Notes: generated from the sequence alone by a model not told the origin. Numbered from the stretch's first letter, positions 1 through 6,167 are shown. The stretch is 13,803 nucleotides of DNA from Actinomycetota bacterium (GCA_019347855.1 JAHWKO010000063.1:1-13803), one strand, 5' to 3'. Numbers and translations: made by a program.

Positions 1-89
1 CGGCCGCTAGGCCGCAGCCAGGCGGATGGCGCAGCGTGTACGGCCAGCGCCGCTTCGGCCGCTAGGAACACCAGGTTGTGCTAGCGGTT

Positions 90-112
90 CGTTCCCGTAC
101 CGGGAACGTTCC
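90..112. promoter_or_regulatory. Overlapping palindromes upstream of phoH2 (candidate operator)
   Basis: Two perfect dyads overlap: 90-108 has 8-base arms (CGTTCCCG / CGGGAACG) around TAC, and 103-112 is the 10-base palindrome GGAACGTTCC. They lie about 100 bases before the phoH2 start and 56 bases before its putative -10. The density of symmetry in 23 bases suggests a site for a dimeric regulator. Which one is unknown. Confidence 0.35.
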
Positions 113-167
113 GGTCGCACGACCTCTCGAGCCGCGGGGGTTCCGCAGGATCTGAGGGTCACCCCAG

Positions 168-173
168 TACCTT
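168..173 (+). promoter_or_regulatory. Candidate -10 element for phoH2
   Basis: TACCTT fits the actinobacterial TANNNT -10 pattern and lies 38 bases before the GTG start. No convincing -35 is visible at 16-18 bases upstream, so this is only a candidate. Confidence 0.3.
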
Positions 174-211
174 CACCCACGGAGCTCAGGAAGAGCTGAC
201 CGGAGACGCCC

Positions 212-1714
212 GTGGCCGACCGCCTGACCGAACCCCAGACCCGACCCCAGACCCGACCCCAGACCGATACCACACCCGCACGAGGAGCCCCGGACCCGAC
301 ACCATCCGAGCCCGACCTCGCCGCCACCGACGCCGCCGATCTGGCGGCGTCCGTCGTTCCGGAGGGGCTGGGCACGGTCGCGGTCGACGGAGACGCCGAG
401 GCCCAGCAGCGCACGTGCTTCGTCATCGACACCTGCGTGCTGCTCGCCGACCCGAACGCGCTGTACCGGTTCGCTGAGCACGACGTGATCGTCCCGCTCG
501 TGGTGGTCGAGGAGCTCGACCGCCAGAAGAGCCGCATGGACGAGGTCGGTGCCAACGCCCGCCAGGCGGTCCGGCTCCTGGAGGACCTGCGTGTCGGCAA
601 CGGCGGGTCGCTGTCGCAACCGGTCCCGCTGCCGGGTGAGGGCAGGCTGTGGGTCGAATCCAACCACCTGGACGTCGAGCTGCCGCCGTACCTGGAGCCG
701 ACCCGACCGGACCACCGGATCCTCGCGACCTCGATCGGGACCGGCGGGGTGCTGGTGACCAAGGACGCGGCGCTGCGCCTGAAGGCCGCGCAGCTCGGGG
801 CGCGGACCCAGGACTACCGGGGTGACACCGTTCGCGTCGGGGAGCGGTACGACGGCGTGGTCGACCTGGACCTCGAGCCGGCGGCGGTGGACACGCTGCA
901 CCGGGAGGGACAGGTCACGCTGGACGCCGATCCGACCGAGGCCGGCTTGGTCGTGAACCAGTGCGCGGTGATCCCGACCGGCGGCCTGGCACGTGTCGTC
1001 TCGACCGATCCCGTGCGTCTGTCCAAGGTGCACGGTCACCGCAGCGCGTTCGGCGTGCACCCCCGCGACGCGCGGCAGACCCACGCCTTGGATCTGTTGC
1101 TCGACGAGGACGTCCCGTGCGTCTCGATGATGGGGATGGCGGGGACGGGTAAGACGTTCCTGGCGCTCGCAGCCGGTCTGGAGCAGGTGATCGAGGCGCA
1201 GCGCTACCGGCGGCTGTCGGTCTACCGGCCGTTGGTCGCGGTGGGCAAGCAGGAGGTCGGCTACCTCCCCGGGGACCTCGACGAGAAGCTGGCGCCGTGG
1301 ATGGCGGCGGTCTACGACAACCTCTACGCGCTGTTCCGCCGGGACAGCGACGGCGGGTGGAACGATGCCCGCGGCGCCCAGCGCGCCGTGGAGGGGCTGC
1401 TCGACCGCAACCAGCTCGAGATGGCGGCGATCACCTACCTGCGTGGCCGGTCGATCACGGACGAGTACGTGATCATCGACGAGGCACAGAACCTCGAGCT
1501 GTCCACCCTGAAGGTGATCCTGACGCGCATGGGGGAGGGCTCGAAGGTCGTGTTCTGCGGGGACCTCTCCCAGGTGGACAACCCCTACATCTCCCCGTAC
1601 GGCGGGATGGCAGCCCTGATCGAGCGCATGAAGGGCCACCCGCTGTTCGGGCACGTGACCCTCGCGAAAGGTCAGCGCAGCCCACTGGCCGAGCTCGCGG
1701 CGACCTCGTTCTGA
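212..1714 (+). CDS. phoH2: PhoH family protein: PIN-domain RNase fused to PhoH ATPase
   Basis: Encodes 500 aa. An N-terminal PIN ribonuclease domain (about residues 68-200) starts with FVIDTCVLLADP; D73, E100/E101, D167 (PDHRIL) and D185 (VTKDAAL) are the expected acidic metal-binding residues. A C-terminal PhoH P-loop ATPase (about 285-500) has Walker A GMAGTGKT at 308-315 (K314) and Walker B VIIDEAQN at 420-427. This fusion is the PhoH2 type, for which ATP-dependent RNA unwinding and sequence-specific cleavage are described in mycobacteria; a cytoplasmic RNA-processing role is inferred. The GTG start is chosen because GGAG lies 6 bases upstream. Residues 1-65 are an unusually long Pro/Thr/Asp-rich extension, apparently disordered, beginning with RPQT repeats. 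In Mycobacterium tuberculosis phoH2 and glpX are also near each other, as here. The PhoH name comes from E. coli phosphate regulation, and no Pho box was seen here. Confidence 0.95.
   Translation: MADRLTEPQTRPQTRPQTDTTPARGAPDPTPSEPDLAATDAADLAASVVPEGLGTVAVDGDAEAQQRTCFVIDTCVLLADPNALYRFAEHDVIVPLVVVEELDRQKSRMDEVGANARQAVRLLEDLRVGNGGSLSQPVPLPGEGRLWVESNHLDVELPPYLEPTRPDHRILATSIGTGGVLVTKDAALRLKAAQLGARTQDYRGDTVRVGERYDGVVDLDLEPAAVDTLHREGQVTLDADPTEAGLVVNQCAVIPTGGLARVVSTDPVRLSKVHGHRSAFGVHPRDARQTHALDLLLDEDVPCVSMMGMAGTGKTFLALAAGLEQVIEAQRYRRLSVYRPLVAVGKQEVGYLPGDLDEKLAPWMAAVYDNLYALFRRDSDGGWNDARGAQRAVEGLLDRNQLEMAAITYLRGRSITDEYVIIDEAQNLELSTLKVILTRMGEGSKVVFCGDLSQVDNPYISPYGGMAALIERMKGHPLFGHVTLAKGQRSPLAELAATSF
232..266 (+). 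repeat. 12-bp tandem repeat inside the phoH2 5' end
   Basis: Two perfect copies of ACCCCAGACCCG (232-243, 244-255) are followed by an 11-base variant (256-266). It encodes the QTRPQTRPQT part of the disordered PhoH2 N-terminus. The unit length is a multiple of three, so copy-number change would keep the frame. Confidence 0.8.
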
Positions 1715-1795
1715 CGGGCTAGCTCGGCTCGTCCTCGCCACGGGAGCCGCGCCGCGACCAGCGTTGGACGCCCCTACCGCCCCGACCGGAACGGG

Positions 1796-2089
1796 CTACC
1801 GGACGATGACGCTGGGCGCGCGCGGGGCCGCGGCGCTGGCGTGCAGTCGTCGTGCCTCCGCGGCGCCGTCATCGGCGAGGAGCTGACGGAGCCGGCGGAC
1901 GCCGCGGACGAGCAACCGGTGGGCGGTCGCGGGTCGGCACCCGAGCACCGCGGCTACCTCGCGCTCGCTGAGCTCCTCGTGGAACCGCAGCCCCAGCGCC
2001 ACCCGCTGTCGGGCGGGCAACCGGTGCAGTGCGCGCCCCACGGCGTCGCTGTCGAACGGGACGGGGAGGGGGCTGGCCACGGTGCTCAT
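1796..2089 (-). CDS. Stand-alone sigma-70 region 4-like DNA-binding protein
   Basis: Encodes 97 aa. Residues about 19-71 match sigma-70 region 4 (type 2) of ECF sigma factors: LPARQRVALGLRF, then LSEREVAAVLGCRPATAHRLLVRG as the helix-turn-helix, then RRLRQLL. There is no region 2, so it cannot bind core polymerase and a -10 element like a complete sigma factor. The tail (72-97) is Ala/Arg-rich. The start is the ATG at 2089-2087, with GGAG 5 bases upstream; the frame stays open further upstream but would then overlap the neighbouring gene. It is convergent with phoH2 and divergent from the enoyl-CoA hydratase gene. It may be a transcriptional regulator derived from an ECF factor, or a split or decayed sigma factor. 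I infer DNA binding; the target is unknown. Confidence 0.7.
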   Translation of the reverse strand: MSTVASPLPVPFDSDAVGRALHRLPARQRVALGLRFHEELSEREVAAVLGCRPATAHRLLVRGVRRLRQLLADDGAAEARRLHASAAAPRAPSVIVR

Positions 2090-2115
2090 GGGGGCTCCGA
2101 TCTGTTCACCGGTTA

Positions 2116-2140
2116 GGACGCACGAACCCCCCGGACGGTT
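2116..2140 (-). promoter_or_regulatory. ECF-sigma-like promoter for the region 4 gene
   Basis: On the minus strand AACC (2140-2137) is separated by exactly 16 bases from CGTCC (2120-2116), which fits the general ECF promoter pattern (AAC, about 16 bases, CGTC). It would start transcription about 18 bases before the ATG at 2089, leaving room for the GGAG ribosome site. Short motifs like this arise by chance in GC-rich DNA. Confidence 0.35.
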
Positions 2141-2169
2141 GCAGCGATCTGCCGGTCCGCACGCCCCAT

Positions 2170-2175
2170 TACGCT
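2170..2175 (+). promoter_or_regulatory. Candidate -10 element for the enoyl-CoA hydratase/chrA pair
   Basis: TACGCT (TANNNT) lies 28 bases upstream of the GTG at 2204, in one of the few less GC-rich spots of the intergenic region. No -35 at normal spacing is recognisable. Confidence 0.3.
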
Positions 2176-2203
2176 GCCGCCAACCCGACCGTGGAGCTCT
2201 CCG

Positions 2204-2962
2204 GTGGCGGATCCCGTCCAGACCGAACGTCACGACGTCGACAGCGGCGCGATCGCGGTGGTCCGGATGCACCGCCCCGATGCGCGCAACGCCATGGATA
2301 CGGCCATGCTCACGTCCCTCGTGGACGCGCTGCACGACGCCGCCGAGGACGACACGGTCCGCGGGATCCTGGTCACCGGCGGGCCGGAGGTGTTCAGCGC
2401 CGGCGCGGACGTCCGCGAGGAACTGGCCGACGATGGCGTCCGCCGCAACGAGCTGTTCACCACCTTCTACGAGTCGCTGTCCACGCACGCCAAGCCCACA
2501 GCTGCCGCCGTCGAGGGCTACGCCGTCGGAGGTGGCGCGGAGGCGGCTGCGGCCTGCGACGTGCGGTTCGCCGGGCGCTCGGCGACGTTCCGGTTCCCGG
2601 GGGCGATCTACGGCATCCCGGTCGGGGCGGCCCGCACGATCGGGCTGGTCGGGTTGGGCACGGCCAAGGACTGGGTCCTGTCGAGCCGTGACGTCCCAGC
2701 CGAGGAGGCCGTCCGCGTCGGGTTCGTGCAGGGGCTGGTCGACGATGGCGACGCGGAGACCACGGCGCTGGACTGGCTCACCACCGTGGCGTCCCGCGAC
2801 CCGGCGGCGGTCGCTCGGCTCAAGAACGTCCTCAACGTGTTCGCCGGCGTGCCCGACCGCGTGGCGTGGGAGAACGACGCGCTCCGGGCCCACATCGAGT
2901 CCGGCGCCCCGCCACCCCGCCCCGGCGCGTTCGGTATGCCCGAGGCGGCCCAGGAGGCCTGA
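2204..2962 (+). CDS. Enoyl-CoA hydratase/isomerase (crotonase) family protein
   Basis: Encodes 252 aa, the normal crotonase length. The oxyanion-hole segments are present: FSAGADV (64-70) and GYAVGGGAEAAAACDVRFAG (105-124). Glu113 in GGGAE corresponds to Glu144 of rat enoyl-CoA hydratase. The second catalytic Glu (Glu164 in rat, normally in a QPE motif) is replaced: the segment reads RFPGAIYG with Gly133. So acyl-CoA binding with enolate stabilisation is likely, but classical hydratase chemistry is doubtful; an isomerase, hydrolase or other crotonase activity is possible. The GTG start has GGAG 7 bases upstream. The stop is one base before the chrA start, so the two are probably cotranscribed, though no functional link to chromate export is evident. 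The substrate cannot be told. Confidence 0.88.
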   Translation: MADPVQTERHDVDSGAIAVVRMHRPDARNAMDTAMLTSLVDALHDAAEDDTVRGILVTGGPEVFSAGADVREELADDGVRRNELFTTFYESLSTHAKPTAAAVEGYAVGGGAEAAAACDVRFAGRSATFRFPGAIYGIPVGAARTIGLVGLGTAKDWVLSSRDVPAEEAVRVGFVQGLVDDGDAETTALDWLTTVASRDPAAVARLKNVLNVFAGVPDRVAWENDALRAHIESGAPPPRPGAFGMPEAAQEA

Positions 2963-2963
2963 G

Positions 2964-4145
2964 GTGGCGGAGGACGCCGGCCGGCCGGCCGGTCGCGCCC
3001 AGGAGCAGGGACGCCTCGGCGAGCTCGTGCGGCTCTTCGGGAAGCTCGGGCTCATCGCGTTCGGCGGTCCCGCCGCCCACATCGCGATGACCCACGACGA
3101 GGTGGTCACCCGGCGTCGCTGGATGGACGACCAGCACTTCGTGGACCTGATGGGGTTGACCAACCTGATCCCCGGCCCGAACTCGACCGAGATGACCATG
3201 CACGTAGGTCACCACCGAGCCGGGTGGCGTGGGCTCGTCGTGGCTGGGGCATCGTTCATCCTCCCCGCCGCGCTCATCGTGGGGACCCTCGCGTGGGCTT
3301 ACGTGGAGTACGGCGACACGCCCAGCGGCGAGGCGCTGATGTACGGCATCAAGCCGGTCGTGATCGCGATCATCCTGCAGGCCCTGGTGAAGCTCGGACG
3401 CACCGCGCTCGTCGGCGTCGTCCCGGCCCACGTCGCGCTCGCCGTCGGCATCCTGTACCTGTTCGGGCTCAACGAGATCCTGCTGCTCGCGGCCGGTGCC
3501 GCGCTGGTGTTCGCGGTCCGGTCGGGACGCCGTCTTTGGGACGGAGGAGGCAGCGCGGGCCTGGTCGGGGTGCTGGCGCCCGGCCTCACCCTGGTCGCAC
3601 AGGACGGCACGGCCAGCCTCGGGGTCGGGCGCCTGTTCCTCGTGTTCCTCAAGGTCGGCGCGGTCCTGTACGGCAGCGGCTACGTGCTGCTCGCGTTCCT
3701 CCGCAACGACCTGGTCGTGAACCTGGAGGTGCTGACCAACGCCCAGCTGCTCGACGCGATCGCGATCGGGCAGTTCACGCCGGGGCCCGTCTTCACGACG
3801 GCGACGTTCATCGGTTACGTGCTCGCGGGGATCCCGGGTGCGGTGGTGGCGACGATCGGGATCTTCCTGCCCGCGTTCCTGTTCGTCGGACTGCTCACCC
3901 GGATCATCCCCAAGGTCCGTGACCGCGAGTGGACCGCCGACCTCCTGGACGGCGTGAACGCCGCGGCGTTGGGGTTGATGGGTGGCGTGCTGATCCAGCT
4001 GGGCGGCGATGCGGTGGTCGATCCGCTGACGGGTGTGCTGGCCGTCGCCGCAGCCCTGGCGCTGTGGCGGTTCGAGCTCAACTCCGCCTGGCTGGTCCTG
4101 ACCGGCGCGGCCGTCGGACTCGTCGCGTCAGCGATCGGTCCCTGA
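2964..4145 (+). CDS. chrA: Chromate transporter ChrA (long, two-domain type)
   Basis: Encodes a 393-aa, highly hydrophobic membrane protein with two homologous CHR halves. The first (about 20-190) has FGKLGLIAFGGPAAHIAM and GLTNLIPGPNSTEM; the second (about 222-390) has FLKVGAVLYGSGYVLL and AIGQFTPGPVFTTATFIGY. The duplicated FGGP/GSGY and PGPN/PGPV motifs are hallmarks of the CHR family, whose studied members export chromate across the cytoplasmic membrane. A variable charged linker lies near 187-195. The GTG start has a perfect AGGAGG 6 bases upstream, inside the end of the preceding gene, so translational coupling is likely. It converges with arsR 26 bases downstream, placing it beside a metal(loid) island. 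Substrate specificity (chromate, sulfate or other oxyanion) is not proven by sequence. Confidence 0.93.
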   Translation: MAEDAGRPAGRAQEQGRLGELVRLFGKLGLIAFGGPAAHIAMTHDEVVTRRRWMDDQHFVDLMGLTNLIPGPNSTEMTMHVGHHRAGWRGLVVAGASFILPAALIVGTLAWAYVEYGDTPSGEALMYGIKPVVIAIILQALVKLGRTALVGVVPAHVALAVGILYLFGLNEILLLAAGAALVFAVRSGRRLWDGGGSAGLVGVLAPGLTLVAQDGTASLGVGRLFLVFLKVGAVLYGSGYVLLAFLRNDLVVNLEVLTNAQLLDAIAIGQFTPGPVFTTATFIGYVLAGIPGAVVATIGIFLPAFLFVGLLTRIIPKVRDREWTADLLDGVNAAALGLMGGVLIQLGGDAVVDPLTGVLAVAAALALWRFELNSAWLVLTGAAVGLVASAIGP

Positions 4146-4171
4146 CGCTCGACGACCGCGTCGCCGGGTGC

Positions 4172-4507
4172 TCACGGAACGACCTCGAGGGAGTCGCGCA
4201 GGACCGCGATCCGCTCGGGCACGGCCCGGTACCACGCCCAGCGACCGCGCTTCTCCCGCTCGACGAGCCCGGCCTCGGCCAGGACCTTGAGGTGGTGGCT
4301 CACGGTCGGCTGGCTACGCCCCAACGGCTCGACGAGGTCGCACGCGCACACCTCACCGCCGTCGGCGTTGGCGACGAGGGACAGCAGCCGGAGGCGCGCT
4401 GGGTCGGATAGCACCTTGAAGGCGGCGGCGAGATCCTCCGCCTCGTCCTGTCCCAAGGCTTCCGTGAACACCGGCTCGCAGCAGCGCTCGATCTCCTGGA
4501 CCTGCAC
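4172..4507 (-). CDS. arsR: ArsR/SmtB family metal(loid)-responsive repressor
   Basis: Encodes 111 aa, typical for the family: a winged helix with FKVLSDPARLRLLSLV (30-45), the metal-site helix EVCACDL (52-58) and the recognition helix SQPTVSHHLKVLAEAGLV (65-82). C54 and C56 match the ELCVCDL As(III)/heavy-metal motif, and a second vicinal pair, C9-C10, near the N-terminus could complete a three-coordinate thiol site, as in some actinobacterial ArsR/CmtR proteins. The start is GTG with AGGAGG 6 bases upstream; the upstream in-frame ATG would read through the promoter region. It is divergent from arsI, and three dyads in the shared intergenic region are its probable operators. Release by As(III), methyl-As(III) or Cd(II) is inferred. 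It should repress itself and arsI. Confidence 0.93.
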   Translation of the reverse strand: MQVQEIERCCEPVFTEALGQDEAEDLAAAFKVLSDPARLRLLSLVANADGGEVCACDLVEPLGRSQPTVSHHLKVLAEAGLVEREKRGRWAWYRAVPERIAVLRDSLEVVP

Positions 4508-4545
4508 CGGGCACCTCCTCTTCCGCTCGACGAGTCTACCAACGT

Positions 4546-4608
4546 ATTGACAACCGTCGATGTTTCCGTATCCTATCGACCGACACCGATATATAGACGA
4601 CCATCGAT
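4546..4608. promoter_or_regulatory. Three imperfect dyads, probable ArsR operators
   Basis: Three 16-base sites share the form ATNGA-N6-YCGAT: 4546-4561 (ATTGACAACCGTCGAT), 4575-4590 (ATCGACCGACACCGAT) and 4593-4608 (ATAGACGACCATCGAT). Each is an inverted repeat of an ATCGA-like half site with the same 6-base spacer. Site 1 covers the -35, site 2 the predicted transcription start and site 3 the leader of arsI, so a bound repressor would block polymerase. The stretch is strikingly AT-rich for this genome. Confidence 0.75.
4547..4574 (+). promoter_or_regulatory. Housekeeping promoter of arsI
   Basis: A consensus -35 TTGACA (4547-4552) is followed after 16 bases by TATCCT (4569-4574). This is the best -35/-10 pair in the window. 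Transcription would start near 4581, about 45 bases before the arsI ATG. An overlapping alternative -10 is TCCTAT (4571-4576) at 18-base spacing. Confidence 0.75.
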
Positions 4609-4625
4609 ACGAGAGGACTGACCCG

Positions 4626-5012
4626 ATGTCCCGCATCCAGCTCGCCATCAACGTCTCCGACCTGGACCAGGCGGTCGGCTTCTACACCGAGCTGTTCGGC
4701 GCCGGGCCCGCCAAGCGGCGCGAGGGGTACGCCAACTTCGCCATCGCCGACCCGCCCCTCAAGCTCGTCCTGATCGAGGGCGAGGGACCCGGCGCCAGCC
4801 TCAACCACCTCGGGGTCGAGGTCGACTCGACGGACGAGGTGGCGCTCGCGACCGAGCGCCTCACCTCGGCCGGGCTGAGCGCCGACGTGCGGACCTCCGA
4901 GACCTGCTGCTACGCGGTCCAGGACAAGGTCTGGGTCTCCGACCCCGACGGCGCCCGCTGGGAGGTCTACACCGTCCTGGAGGACGCCGAAGCCATGACC
5001 GCGTGCTGCTGA
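4626..5012 (+). CDS. arsI: ArsI/CadI family metalloenzyme (putative C-As lyase)
   Basis: Encodes 128 aa with the glyoxalase/VOC fold. Its signature is the TSETCCYAVQDKVWVSDPDG segment (90-109): the vicinal C94-C95 pair binds trivalent organoarsenical in characterised ArsI enzymes, which cleave the carbon-arsenic bond of methylarsenite using Fe(II) and oxygen. Q5, H61 and E113 sit at the expected metal-ligand positions of the fold. The text closely resembles mycobacterial CadI (RVQLALNV, YANFAIADPPLKLVL, RWEVYTVL), a cadmium-induced protein. A second vicinal pair, C127-C128, ends the protein. ATG start with AGAGGA 8 bases upstream. Divergent from arsR, with a consensus promoter under three putative operators. 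No arsenite efflux pump or arsenate reductase is in the window, so the role may be detoxifying environmental methylated arsenicals or binding cadmium. Confidence 0.92.
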   Translation: MSRIQLAINVSDLDQAVGFYTELFGAGPAKRREGYANFAIADPPLKLVLIEGEGPGASLNHLGVEVDSTDEVALATERLTSAGLSADVRTSETCCYAVQDKVWVSDPDGARWEVYTVLEDAEAMTACC

Positions 5013-5026
5013 ACCCAGGTTCGTGC

Positions 5027-5061
5027 TCCCGATCCGTACCACCTGCCGTTACGGATCGGGA
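5027..5061. repeat. Perfect 12-bp inverted repeat between arsI and glpX
   Basis: Arms TCCCGATCCGTA (5027-5038) and TACGGATCGGGA (5050-5061) are fully complementary around an 11-base centre. It lies 15 bases after the arsI stop and about 90 bases before glpX. It could be a U-tract-less terminator of arsI or an operator for the glpX operon. No T-run follows on either strand. Confidence 0.75.
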
Positions 5062-5115
5062 TCACGTCCTGCTCGGGGGGGCCGGGCGGCGTGAGGTGAC
5101 CGACGCCGGGCGCGT

Positions 5116-5121
5116 TAGAGT
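5116..5121 (+). promoter_or_regulatory. Candidate -10 element for the glpX operon
   Basis: TAGAGT (TANNNT) lies 28 bases upstream of the glpX ATG; a start near 5128 would leave a leader of about 22 bases carrying the GGAGGGG ribosome site. No good -35 is visible. Confidence 0.35.
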
Positions 5122-5149
5122 CGGGCGTCCAGGGCGACGGAGGGGTGCC

Positions 5150-6142
5150 ATGACGCCGCAGGAGAGTCCGGACCGCAACCTCGCGCTGGAGCTGGTCCGC
5201 GTCACCGAATCGGCCGCGCTGGCCGCGGGGCGCTGGCAGGGGCGCGGGGCCAAGGAGGACGGGGACCAGGCCGCCGTCGACGCGATGCGTCTCATGCTCC
5301 AGACCGTCCAGATGGACGGCATCGTCGTCATCGGGGAGGGCGAGAAGGACGAAGCCCCGATGCTCTACAACGGCGAGCATGTCGGCGCCGGCCACCCGCC
5401 GGAGGTCGATATCGCCGTCGATCCAGTCGAGGGCACGACCTTGCTGGCCGAAGGACGCCCGGGGGCGATCGCCGTGATCGCGCTGTCGCCCCGGGGGACG
5501 ATGTTCGACCCTGGCCCGTGCGTCTACATGGAGAAGCTGGTCGTGGACCCCGCGGCTGCCGGTCTCGTGGACCTCGACGCCCCGATCGCCGACAACCTCG
5601 CGGCGATCGCCAAGGCCAAGGACAAGCAGATCCGCGACGTCACGGTGGTGATGCTGGACCGTGATCGTCACGAGGATCTGAAGCGGGGGATCCGCGACGC
5701 CGGGGCCAGGCTGCAGCTGATCTCCCACGGCGACGTCTCGGCCGGTGTCCGGGCGGCGTGGTCCGAGCGCGCCGACGTCGATCTGCTGATCGGGATCGGG
5801 GGGACCCCCGAGGGGGTGATCACCGCGTGCGCCGTCAAGTCGGTCGGTGGGGAGATGCAGGGACGCCTGTGGCCCCGCAGCGACGAGGAGCGCGCGGCCG
5901 CCGAGGAGGCCGGCTACGACCTCGACCGCGTCCTCACCACCGACGATCTGGTGGCGAGCGACGACGTCTTCTTCGTCTGCACCGGTATCACCGGCGGAGG
6001 GCTCGTGGCCGGCGTGTCCTTCAACGCGCAGGGCGCGCTCACCGAGTCCATGGTCACACGCTCCAAGAGCGGCACGATCCGCGTGGTCCGGGCACAGCAC
6101 CAGCTCGAGAAGCTGCGCGAGTACGCCGTCGTCGAGTACTGA
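5150..6142 (+). CDS. glpX: Fructose-1,6-bisphosphatase, class II
   Basis: Encodes 330 aa, the usual GlpX length. It hydrolyses fructose-1,6-bisphosphate to fructose-6-phosphate and phosphate in gluconeogenesis, in the cytoplasm. Diagnostic motifs are KEDGDQAAVDAMR (35-47), IVVIGEGEKDEAPM (58-71), DIAVDPVEGTTLLAEG (87-102) and GIGGTPEG (215-222); D37/D39, E63, D91, E94 and E221 are likely metal and catalytic residues by comparison with E. coli GlpX. Actinobacteria commonly rely on this class alone. ATG with GGAGGGG just upstream; a longer in-frame extension to 5003 would overlap arsI and the inverted repeat and is rejected. The sodium/phosphate carrier gene follows after 25 bases, so the two are probably cotranscribed, an interesting link between a phosphate-releasing enzyme and phosphate transport. 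Confidence 0.96.
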   Translation: MTPQESPDRNLALELVRVTESAALAAGRWQGRGAKEDGDQAAVDAMRLMLQTVQMDGIVVIGEGEKDEAPMLYNGEHVGAGHPPEVDIAVDPVEGTTLLAEGRPGAIAVIALSPRGTMFDPGPCVYMEKLVVDPAAAGLVDLDAPIADNLAAIAKAKDKQIRDVTVVMLDRDRHEDLKRGIRDAGARLQLISHGDVSAGVRAAWSERADVDLLIGIGGTPEGVITACAVKSVGGEMQGRLWPRSDEERAAAEEAGYDLDRVLTTDDLVASDDVFFVCTGITGGGLVAGVSFNAQGALTESMVTRSKSGTIRVVRAQHQLEKLREYAVVEY

Positions 6143-6167
6143 GCTCCCACCTCCGTAGGAGTCGCCG

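Larger units (their letters stand above)
1..211. other. Intergenic region upstream of phoH2, no convincing gene
   Basis: No gene is supported here. The 11-mer CGGCCGCTAGG occurs at 1-11 and again at 56-66. Overlapping palindromes lie at 90-112 and a TANNNT hexamer (TACCTT) at 168-173. A 57-codon frame (26-199, ATG to TGA) ends 12 bases before phoH2, but it has a poor ribosome binding site and only about 60 percent G/C in third positions, well below the neighbouring genes. I read the stretch as a promoter/leader region, possibly preceded by the tail of something outside the window. Confidence 0.5.

Noticed and set aside
1..66. 11-base direct repeat (1-11 and 56-66) as an attachment site or transposon end
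   Set aside because: No integrase or transposase, no target duplication, and a GC-rich 11-mer can recur by chance.
173..1741. 522-codon minus-strand frame opposite phoH2
   Set aside because: Antisense shadow typical of GC-rich DNA; the plus strand encodes a clear PIN-PhoH protein with intact motifs.
1714..1798. ACGGGCTA repeated at 1714-1721 and 1791-1798, and a GGCTC/GAGCC stem between phoH2 and the sigma-like gene
   Set aside because: Short, imperfect and without U-tract; not enough for a terminator or insertion call.
2104..2117. GTTCACCGGTTAGG as a Pho box
   Set aside because: Only one unit matches the actinobacterial GTTCACC repeat and the second is degenerate; adjacent genes have no phosphate role.
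2082..2963. Extended reading frame in front of chrA
   Set aside because: The frame is open back to 2082 but overlaps the well-supported crotonase gene and gives Arg/Ser/Pro-rich shadow sequence; GTG 2964 with AGGAGG is the start.
2090..3199. Long minus-strand extension of the sigma region 4 gene
   Set aside because: It is antisense to the crotonase and chrA genes, has low-complexity shadow composition, and ATG 2089 has its own ribosome site.
4150..4163. CGACG-ACCG-CGTCG stem between convergent chrA and arsR
   Set aside because: Five base pairs with no T-run; could be a weak bidirectional terminator but is not distinguishable from chance.
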